NCBI GenBank assembly: GCA_050300875.1
Contig: JBNKYL010000042.1
Location: forward strand, 1-13,833
Reading direction: 5' to 3'
Length of the DNA: 13,833 nucleotides
From: CBDCFL01 sp050300875
Lineage (GTDB): Bacteria; Pseudomonadota; Alphaproteobacteria; Rhodobacterales; Rhodobacteraceae
Position 1 is the stretch's first letter. Every line of letters begins with the position of its first letter. The position numbers and the translations under genes are program-made. The notes beneath the pieces were generated by a model. That model ran no database searches and was not told where the DNA came from. It saw nothing but the letters and a program-made list of their open reading frames with translations. Positions 5,804 through 11,458 of this stretch are shown in pieces.

Positions 5804-8254
5804 ATGGCCCTGACCCGCCGGTCGGTTCAGCGTATGTCCGGGTCTATCTGGCCCGGTTTCGTGGACGCAATGACGGCGCTGTTGCTGGTGCTGATGTTCG
5901 TGCTGACCATTTTCATGGTCGTGCAATTCATGCTGCGCGAAACCATCAGCGGGCAGGAAAGCGAGCTGGATCAGCTGACCGCAGAGGTCACGGCGCTGGC
6001 GCAGGCGCTGGGGCTGGAACAGCAGCGGTCGTTCCAGTTGGAAAATCAGGTGTCATCGCTGGGCGGTCTGTTGCAGACGGCGAGGGACCGGGCGGAACAG
6101 CAGACGGCTCTGATCGCGAACCTGACTGCGCAGATATCGGACCGCGATGCGGAGCTGGCTGCGCAGGCGGCGCGGATCACGACATTTGAGGCGCAGGTTG
6201 CGTCGCTGTTGGCCGAACGCGATCAGGCGCGGGCCGAAGGTGTTGAACTGGCGGCAAATCTCGCCAATCTTGAGGCCGCGAATGCGCGGCTGATCACTGA
6301 ACAGGAGGCGCTGAATCTGGCGCTGGCGCAGGCACGTGACGAGATCGACGCGCAGGCCGAACAGGCGAGGCTGGCTGCGGCACGGCGTGAGGCACTGGAC
6401 GCTTTGGTGGCTGATCTGCGCGCACGGATGGCCACGTCGGAGGCGTCGCTGGCCGATTTGCAGGCGGCCCTGGCGGATGAGCAGACGGCGTTGGCGGCCG
6501 CCGAACAGAACATCACCGATCTTACCGCCAATCTTGATGAAACCGAACGCGCGCGGCTGGCAGAGGCCGCGGCGGCAGAGGCATTGCGGCGGCAGTTGGA
6601 TGAAACCCAAACGGCTTTGAGCGAAGAGGAAAAGGCGCGGCTGGCTGAAGCGGCGGCTGCGGCGCGGTTGCGGGAAGAGCTGGCCAATGCCGATGACGAG
6701 TTGACGGCCATGACGCTGGCGCTGGAAGAAAAACGCAAGGAGGCGGAAGATACGCTGACCTTGCTGGCCGCTGCGCAACTGGCCGAGGCGGATCTGAATG
6801 ACAAGCTGGCGGCGGCGTTGTTGTCGCAGACGCGGTTGGAACAGCAGCTGGGTGCGACCACGGGCGATCAGGAGGAACTGACTGCCCAACTGTTGCAGAC
6901 GCAGGCCGATCTTGCGGCGGCGCTGGCGGCGCGTGATGCGGCGATTGCGGCGCGTTCAAACGCGGCAGACACGGCCGATGCGGCGGCGGCGCGGGCAAGC
7001 GCGCTGGAGACGCAACTGGCAGCGGCGCTGTTGTTGCAGGAAGATCTGAAAAGGTCGTTGGCCGATGCGGAAAATGCACAGCTGGAAGCCGAAGCGCGCC
7101 AGGCATCGGTTGAACAGGCCCTGACGGCGGCGTTGCGCGACCGTGACGGGCTGTCCCATGACGTTCAGGCCGCAGCACTTGCTCGTGGCGATCTTGAGGC
7201 AAGGTTGGCGACGGTCGAGGCCGCATTGGCCGAAATGACAAATGAACGCGACAGGCTGCGCGACAGCGACGCGGCATCGAGCGCCGAGGCTGAAAGCCTT
7301 TGGGCGCGGCTGAAAACCAGCGAGGAAGCGTTGGCGGTGGCCCTTGCGGAAGCCGCCGCGCTGAAGGCCGGGTTGGGCGACCGTGAAGAATTGCGCCAGC
7401 AATTGGCTGCGGCTTTGGCTGCGCGGCTCGCCGCCGAACAGGCCGCCGACCGGGTGCTTAGTGAAAGCGAACAGCGCCAGACCTTGCTGGCCGCCGCCAA
7501 CAAGGCGCTGGAAAGCGAAGAGGCGAAATCAGCTGAAAGCTTGCGCAAGATCACCGTCCTAAATGAACAGGTCGCGGCGTTGCGGGCACAACTGGGGTCA
7601 TTGCAGGGGCTCCTGGAAGCGGCCGAAGAAAAGGACCGCGCGGCACAGGTGGAAATCACCAACCTCGGCAGCCGTTTGAACACCGCGTTGGCGCGTGTCG
7701 CGAGCGAACAACAGCAGCGTGCGGCGTTGGAAGAAGCCGAACGCGTCCGCCTGGAGGCCGAAGCGAAACGGCTGGCAGATGAGGCCAAGCGCCTGGAAGC
7801 CTACCGGTCAGATTTCTTTGGAAAAATGCGCGAGGTTCTGGCCGACCGCGAAGGCGTGCAGATCGTTGGCGACCGGTTCGTGTTCAGTTCCGAAGTGCTG
7901 TTCCAACCGGCGTCGGCAACGCTGTCTTCGGAAGGTCAGGCGCAGATCGCGCAGGTCGTGGCGTTGCTGAACGAAGTATCCCAATCCATCCCGCCGGAAA
8001 TTGACTGGGTCATCCGGGTGGATGGGCATACCGACAACACTGCACTGTCCGGGCAGGGTGAGTTCCGGGACAACTGGGAACTGAGCCAGGGTCGCGCCTT
8101 GTCCGTTGTGCGCTTCATGACCGATCAGCTTGGTTTCCCGGCCAACCGGCTTGCGGCGACCGGGTTTGGCGAATTCCAACCGGTCGATACCGGCGACAGC
8201 CCCGAAGCGCTGGCGCGCAACCGGCGGATCGAATTGAAGCTGACGGAACGTTAG
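5804..8254 (+). CDS. MotB/OmpA-type stator partner with a giant coiled coil
   Basis: This 816-residue protein has three parts. Residues 1-45 hold one membrane helix in WPGFVDAMTALLLVLMFVL (16-34), with D21 placed like the proton-carrying Asp of MotB. Residues about 46-665 are Ala/Glu/Leu/Gln/Arg-rich with heptad-like spacing, and there is no proline from 18 to 701, which predicts a very long coiled coil. Residues about 670-816 form an OmpA/MotB peptidoglycan-binding domain, with DGHTDN (740-745), NWELSQGRA (757-765) and NRRIE (806-810). AGGAG at 5791-5795 gives an 8-nt spacer to the ATG. The expected complex is a 5:2 channel with the gene before it, anchored to the cell wall. Ordinary MotB is about 250-300 residues, so the stalk is the odd part. 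Flagellar use is unlikely because there are no flagellar genes here. Function is unknown. Confidence 0.87.
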   Translation: MALTRRSVQRMSGSIWPGFVDAMTALLLVLMFVLTIFMVVQFMLRETISGQESELDQLTAEVTALAQALGLEQQRSFQLENQVSSLGGLLQTARDRAEQQTALIANLTAQISDRDAELAAQAARITTFEAQVASLLAERDQARAEGVELAANLANLEAANARLITEQEALNLALAQARDEIDAQAEQARLAAARREALDALVADLRARMATSEASLADLQAALADEQTALAAAEQNITDLTANLDETERARLAEAAAAEALRRQLDETQTALSEEEKARLAEAAAAARLREELANADDELTAMTLALEEKRKEAEDTLTLLAAAQLAEADLNDKLAAALLSQTRLEQQLGATTGDQEELTAQLLQTQADLAAALAARDAAIAARSNAADTADAAAARASALETQLAAALLLQEDLKRSLADAENAQLEAEARQASVEQALTAALRDRDGLSHDVQAAALARGDLEARLATVEAALAEMTNERDRLRDSDAASSAEAESLWARLKTSEEALAVALAEAAALKAGLGDREELRQQLAAALAARLAAEQAADRVLSESEQRQTLLAAANKALESEEAKSAESLRKITVLNEQVAALRAQLGSLQGLLEAAEEKDRAAQVEITNLGSRLNTALARVASEQQQRAALEEAERVRLEAEAKRLADEAKRLEAYRSDFFGKMREVLADREGVQIVGDRFVFSSEVLFQPASATLSSEGQAQIAQVVALLNEVSQSIPPEIDWVIRVDGHTDNTALSGQGEFRDNWELSQGRALSVVRFMTDQLGFPANRLAATGFGEFQPVDTGDSPEALARNRRIELKLTER
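6539..6706 (+). repeat. Two tandem 84-bp (28-residue) repeats in the coiled coil
   Basis: Copy A is 6539-6622 (residues 246-273) and copy B is 6623-6706 (274-301). They share 15 of 28 residues, including the block ARLAEAAAA and the following L-R-x-x-L. The unit of 28 residues is four heptads, as expected if the stalk grew by in-frame duplication. DNA identity is highest over GCGCGGCTGGC (6551 and 6635). Confidence 0.6.
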
Positions 8255-8271
8255 GCTCTCACTCGAATCTG

Positions 8272-8712
8272 TCAGCTCATTTCGGAAATGCTAAGGTGCC
8301 GCGCCCGCGCGCCGCGTTCGATGGCCGCTGCGGCCAGACGGTCAATGTTCAATTCGTAACGGATTTCTTCCAACAAGCGCAATTCGCTGCTTCCAAGTGC
8401 TCCGTCCGACGCCGCCACATCGCAGGCTAGAGCATAGGCCGTTTCGTTCAATCGTTCCGGCATGTTGTCGCGGATCAGCCCGAACAGGGCGTCCAGCCCA
8501 TCCTCTTCCTCAAACAGGTCAAACACGGCGTGTGACACGACCTTGATACGGTCCAGATCGTAGCTGGCAAAAGCGGGAAGGTGATTGACGATAGATTGGA
8601 TCGTCAAGAGTTCGGCGGTGCGAATGTCTTCATCCGAAGCGGAGGTGGCGATCATGACCGCCACGAGGCAATCGGCAGGGGTCCAGGAATGGGGGGCTTC
8701 GGTCACGGGCAT
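8272..8712 (-). CDS. TerB-like (tellurite-resistance-fold) protein
   Basis: The chosen start, MPVTEAPHSW at 8712, gives 146 residues. It follows GAGGAAAG on the minus strand with good spacing. The longer frame to 8856 overlaps lysK and both predicted promoters, so I reject it. The protein is all-helical with an internal pseudo-repeat: an acidic turn SASDEDIRTAE (24-34) and a second one, ALACDVAASDGALGSSE (94-110). This pair of acidic loops is the hallmark of the TerB/DjlA-N fold, known in tellurite-resistance and stress-linked proteins and sometimes in metal-binding sites. There is no signal peptide or membrane helix, so it is cytosolic. It is convergent with the channel operon (17 bp between stops) and shares that operon's promoter sequence, which suggests a joint role. 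The name does not imply tellurite resistance. Confidence 0.78.
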   Translation of the reverse strand: MPVTEAPHSWTPADCLVAVMIATSASDEDIRTAELLTIQSIVNHLPAFASYDLDRIKVVSHAVFDLFEEEDGLDALFGLIRDNMPERLNETAYALACDVAASDGALGSSELRLLEEIRYELNIDRLAAAAIERGARARHLSISEMS

Positions 8713-8742
8713 CAGCTTTCCTCGTAGGTCATGTTGCGGCGC

Positions 8743-8771
8743 AGAATATTGACGGGGGGCCGCACACACAA
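8743..8771 (-). promoter_or_regulatory. Candidate promoter of the TerB-like gene
   Basis: On the minus strand TTGTGT (8771-8766), a 17-bp spacer and TATTCT (8748-8743) lie exactly 30 nt before the ATG at 8712. The region from the -10 box onward (8748-8734) reads TATTCTGCGCCGCAA. It differs from the channel-operon promoter only by one extra G. It is nested with the lysK promoter on the other strand. Confidence 0.5.
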
Positions 8772-8777
8772 TAGGGA
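8749..8777 (+). promoter_or_regulatory. Candidate promoter of lysK
   Basis: TTGACG (8749-8754), 17 bp and TAGGGA (8772-8777) fit an alphaproteobacterial sigma70 promoter with a good -35 and a weak -10. A start near 8784 would leave a leader of about 42 nt before ATG 8826. It would also place the alternative GTG at 8778 outside the transcript, which supports the later start. Confidence 0.4.
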
Positions 8778-8825
8778 GTGGCCCTTGCGGGAAAGACCCT
8801 GCGTCAAGTGGAAAGCACCAAAGAC

Positions 8826-10472
8826 ATGTCCGAATTGCGCGATCTGGCGATGACATCGAAAGCCTGGCCCTTTGAAGAGGCGCGGCGGGTGCTAAAACGG
8901 TATGAAAAAGCGCCGCCCGAAAAGGGGTTCGTGCTGTTCGAAACGGGTTATGGACCGTCGGGTCTGCCGCACATCGGCACCTTTGGTGAAGTGTTGCGGA
9001 CGACGATGATCCGGCGCGCGTTCGAAGTGATCAGCGATATTCCGACGCGGCTTTATTGTTTTTCCGACGATCTGGACGGGATGCGGAAGGTTCCTGGCAA
9101 CGTGCCGCAGCAGGAGATGTTGCGTGAACATCTGCAGAAGCCCCTGACGTCGGTGCCGGATCCGTTCGGACAATTCGAAAGCTTCGGCCATCACAACAAC
9201 GCCATGTTGCGGCGGTTCCTGGATACGTTCGGGTTCGAGTATGAGTTTTTCTCGGCCACCGAATTCTACCGTTCGGGCCAGTTCGACGAAGTGCTGAAGC
9301 GCGCCGCCGAACGTTATGATGCGATCATGAAGATCATGCTGAAGTCGCTGCGCGAAGAACGACAGCAGACCTATTCGATTTTCTTGCCGATCCATCCCGA
9401 AACCGGCCGCGTTCTTTATGTGCCCATGAAGAGTGTCGATGCTTTGAACCATACCGTGACTTTCGATGACGAGGACGGGCGGGAATGGACGCTGCCGGTG
9501 ACCGGCGGCAATGTGAAATTGCAATGGAAACCCGATTTCGGAGCGCGCTGGGCGGCGCTTGGTGTCGATTTCGAAATGTATGGCAAAGACCATTCCACCA
9601 ACACGCCAATCTATGACGGTATTTGCGAGGCGCTGGGTGTTCCGGCACCGGAGCATTTCACCTATGAGCTGTTTCTGGATGAGCAGGGCCAGAAGATTTC
9701 GAAATCTTCTGGCAACGGGATCAGCATCGATGAATGGCTGACGTACGCGTCGACGGAATCGCTGTCCTATTTCATGTACCAGAAGCCGAAAACCGCGAAG
9801 CGGTTACATTTCGACGTGATCCCGAAAATGGTGGACGAATATCACCAGCAACTGCGGGCCTACGCGACGCAGGACACCGCGGCGCGTTTGGCGAACCCAG
9901 TTTATCATATTCACGGACACAACGTGCCGACCTCGGATCTGGTTGTGCCGTTTGCGATGCTGTTGAACCTGGCGGCCGTGTCCGCGGCGGAAGACAAGGA
10001 CCGCATGTGGGGCTTTATCCAGCGCTATGCGCCGGATGCCAGCCCCGAAACACACCCGCATCTGGACGAAGCGGCGGGGTTTGCAGTGCGTTATTACAAC
10101 GATTTCGTCAAACCGCACCGGCAGTTTCGCCTGCCCACCGATCAGGAGCGCGCCGCGTTGGGCGATCTGGTCGTGGCGCTGAAGGATGGCGATGCGGCGC
10201 TGGATCAGATTGCCCGCAAGAATGCAGCGGCCGGGTCGGACGATCCGCTGCCTGCGGTCGATTGGCATGACGAGGAGTTCCTGCAATCAATCGTTTTCGC
10301 GATCGGCAAGAACCACGGGTTCGAACCGCTGCGCGACTGGTTCAAGGCACTTTACGAGGTGCTTTTGGGGGCATCCCAGGGCCCGCGTTTCGGTGGATTC
10401 ATCGCGCTTTACGGGATCGACGAAACCATAGTCTTGATTGAGGACGGGTTGGCCGGCAAGCTGGCCGCATAG
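8826..10472 (+). CDS. lysK: Lysyl-tRNA synthetase, class I
   Basis: The enzyme charges tRNA-Lys with lysine using ATP. This is the class I (archaeal-type) form found in many alphaproteobacteria instead of class II LysS. The 548-residue protein has the HIGH-type motif PHIG at 48-51 within GPSGLPHIGTFGEV, and the KMSKS-type motif KISKS at 290-294 followed by SGN. The C-terminal helical part binds the tRNA anticodon. I chose ATG 8826 (MSELRDLAMTSKAWPFEEAR). The upstream GTG at 8778 lacks a properly spaced ribosome site, since the GGGAG overlaps it, and it sits on the predicted -10 box. A TfoX-like gene follows after 22 bp, probably co-transcribed. The codons over KISKS form a 26-bp palindrome. 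The promoter is nested with that of the TerB-like gene. Confidence 0.96.
   Translation: MSELRDLAMTSKAWPFEEARRVLKRYEKAPPEKGFVLFETGYGPSGLPHIGTFGEVLRTTMIRRAFEVISDIPTRLYCFSDDLDGMRKVPGNVPQQEMLREHLQKPLTSVPDPFGQFESFGHHNNAMLRRFLDTFGFEYEFFSATEFYRSGQFDEVLKRAAERYDAIMKIMLKSLREERQQTYSIFLPIHPETGRVLYVPMKSVDALNHTVTFDDEDGREWTLPVTGGNVKLQWKPDFGARWAALGVDFEMYGKDHSTNTPIYDGICEALGVPAPEHFTYELFLDEQGQKISKSSGNGISIDEWLTYASTESLSYFMYQKPKTAKRLHFDVIPKMVDEYHQQLRAYATQDTAARLANPVYHIHGHNVPTSDLVVPFAMLLNLAAVSAAEDKDRMWGFIQRYAPDASPETHPHLDEAAGFAVRYYNDFVKPHRQFRLPTDQERAALGDLVVALKDGDAALDQIARKNAAAGSDDPLPAVDWHDEEFLQSIVFAIGKNHGFEPLRDWFKALYEVLLGASQGPRFGGFIALYGIDETIVLIEDGLAGKLAA
9688..9713. repeat. 26-bp perfect palindrome inside lysK
   Basis: The left arm is GCCAGAAGATTTC (9688-9700) and the right arm is GAAATCTTCTGGC (9701-9713), with no spacer and no mismatch. 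It covers the codons for G-Q-K-I-S-K-S-S-G around the KMSKS loop. It includes two consecutive TCT serine codons, which are rare elsewhere in this GC-rich window. Confidence 0.95.
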
Positions 10473-10494
10473 TTCGGCATCCCCGGGAGTTTTC

Positions 10495-10836
10495 ATGCGT
10501 GACAAGGTTCTTGCCGTCTATGCGCGGCTGGCGAGCCCGCATGATGGCATTGAAATTAAGGGTAACAAGACGGCCTATACAGCGGTCAATGGCAACATGT
10601 TTTCCTTTGTGGACCCGGACGGGCAGCTGTGTGTCCGCCTGTCAGAAGCGCGCAAGGCGGCGTTCAACGCCCAACACGGGACGGGTGATGTCATTCAATA
10701 TGGCGCGGTGATGCGGGGCTATGTCACCGTCACTGACTCTCTTCTGAACGATGAGTCCGCGCTTGCTGCGCTTTTCACCGAGGCCGTGGACCACGCGCGC
10801 GGGTTGCAACCGAAGCCAACGAAGAAATCCAAGTGA
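10495..10836 (+). CDS. TfoX N-terminal-like domain protein
   Basis: This small cytosolic protein has 113 residues. MRDKVLAVYARLASPHDGIE leads into a compact domain with GNMFSFVDPDGQLCVRLSE (52-70), then IQYGAVMRGYVTV and a helical end. The order (glycine turn, M-F-x-x-x, L-x-V-R-L, later Y-V-x-V) resembles TfoX/Sxy N-terminal domains, which occur alone in many proteobacteria without a proven competence role. The tail KPTKKSK is strongly basic. The start at 10495 is preceded by GGGAG (10485-10489) with a 5-nt spacer. The open frame extends to 10438, but that would overlap lysK. It lies 22 bp after lysK, so an operon is likely. Family assignment is moderate and function unknown. Confidence 0.68.
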   Translation: MRDKVLAVYARLASPHDGIEIKGNKTAYTAVNGNMFSFVDPDGQLCVRLSEARKAAFNAQHGTGDVIQYGAVMRGYVTVTDSLLNDESALAALFTEAVDHARGLQPKPTKKSK

Positions 10837-10846
10837 ACATGCCCGA

Positions 10847-10874
10847 TTGACTGCGTGAAGTTCCGCCCTAGTTC
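10847..10874 (+). promoter_or_regulatory. Possible promoter of the DUF4864 gene
   Basis: TTGACT (10847-10852), 16 bp and TAGTTC (10869-10874) lie just after the TfoX-like stop. The -35 is good and the -10 poor. A start near 10881 would leave about 14 nt of leader containing GGGAGG (10884-10889). Read-through from lysK is an alternative. Confidence 0.28.
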
Positions 10875-10894
10875 GGTGTGAACGGGAGGTTGCC

Positions 10895-11293
10895 ATGCGC
10901 ATTGTCCATTCAATCCTTTTGACCTTGATGTTGGTCGGTCCGGCACGGGCACAGGAAAGCGATATTCAGGCGGTCATCGGCGATCAGTTTGCAGCCTTCA
11001 AGACCGATGATTTCGCCACCGCCTTTACCTTCGCCAGTCCGGCCATCCGGCAGGTGTTTCGCAGCCCGGAAAATTTCGGGCTCATGGTGCGAGAAGGCTA
11101 CCCGATGGTCTGGCGGCCCGATAGCGTGGCGTTCTTGGGCCTGCGTCGCGAAGACGGACGCATTATTCAGCGCTTGGCCGTCACGGATCGGCAGGGTGGT
11201 GCGCATGTTCTGGACTATGACATGATCCAGACCGAAGACGGCTGGCGCATCAATGGCGTACGGTTGGTCAGAGGCGCAGTGCCGAGCGTCTGA
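10895..11293 (+). CDS. Exported DUF4864 protein
   Basis: The protein has 132 residues with a clear Sec signal peptide: MRIVHSILLTLMLVGPARA, with likely cleavage after A19 (ARA, then Q). The mature part of about 113 residues begins QESDIQAVIGDQFAAFKTDD and continues AFTFASPAIRQVF, with a final VLDYDMIQTEDGWRINGVRL. This matches the DUF4864 family, a small NTF2-like/SnoaL-like fold of unknown function found in periplasms of alphaproteobacteria. GGGAGG at 10884-10889 is an ideal ribosome site, 5 nt from the ATG. It sits 58 bp after the TfoX-like gene and may have its own promoter. I see no catalytic motif. A terminator-like hairpin follows about 50 bp downstream. Confidence 0.82.
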   Translation: MRIVHSILLTLMLVGPARAQESDIQAVIGDQFAAFKTDDFATAFTFASPAIRQVFRSPENFGLMVREGYPMVWRPDSVAFLGLRREDGRIIQRLAVTDRQGGAHVLDYDMIQTEDGWRINGVRLVRGAVPSV

Positions 11294-11307
11294 GGCCGCG
11301 CGCGCCG

Positions 11308-11322
11308 TTAGCAAGCGGTTAA
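11308..11322. promoter_or_regulatory. Near-consensus CtrA box
   Basis: TTAG (11308-11311), seven bases, then TTAA (11319-11322) match 7 of 8 defined positions of the CtrA site TTAA-N7-TTAA known in alphaproteobacteria. It lies 137 bp upstream of the beta-helix gene. Such a short match can arise by chance. Confidence 0.28.
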
Positions 11323-11341
11323 TTGCCAGGCGTTACCAATC

Positions 11342-11370
11342 TGCCCCCAGGCGGGGCACGTCCCCATTTT
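11342..11370 (+). terminator. Possible terminator or attenuator hairpin after the DUF4864 gene
   Basis: TGCCCC (11342-11347) pairs with GGGGCA (11353-11358) over a 5-nt loop. Alternatively, GGGG (11353-11356) can pair with CCCC (11362-11365), directly followed by ATTTT (11366-11370). The two hairpins exclude each other. Both stems are short and the T-run has only four bases, so termination is uncertain. Confidence 0.3.
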
Positions 11371-11395
11371 CACCACGAGCATCGAGCTTTCAGCA

Positions 11396-11434
11396 CCGGC
11401 GCGCCGGGGCAGGGCGCGTTTGCACCTGCCCTGG
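11396..11434 (+). promoter_or_regulatory. Structured leader upstream of the beta-helix gene
   Basis: A 12-bp perfect palindrome CCGGCGCGCCGG (11396-11407) overlaps a stronger hairpin. In the hairpin CCGGGGCAGG (11404-11413) pairs with CCTGCCCTGG (11425-11434) over an 11-nt loop, with one G-U pair. The hairpin ends about 14 nt before the ribosome-binding AGAGG, so it could influence translation or mRNA stability. No known riboswitch class is recognisable. Confidence 0.4.
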
Positions 11435-11458
11435 CGGTATTTCGAAAAGAGGACAGAC

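Noticed and set aside
6053..6889. Minus-strand open frames opposite the coiled coil, up to 278 residues
   Set aside because: The repetitive Ala/Leu/Glu codons of the real gene leave antisense frames open; their translations are Ser/Ala or Arg/Gln low-complexity.
4621..8254. Zorya anti-phage system
   Set aside because: A MotA-like plus MotB-like pair fits superficially, but there is no zorC, zorD or zorE helicase/nuclease nearby, the long tail is on the wrong subunit, and the surroundings are housekeeping genes.
8778..8825. GTG start for lysK giving 16 more residues
   Set aside because: No correctly spaced ribosome site, overlap with the predicted -10 box, and ATG 8826 gives the typical family N-terminus.
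8713..8856. Longer TerB-like protein starting at 8856
   Set aside because: It would overlap lysK, and the extra 48 residues are Pro/Cys-rich with no helix pattern; 8712 has a clear GAGGAAAG ribosome site.
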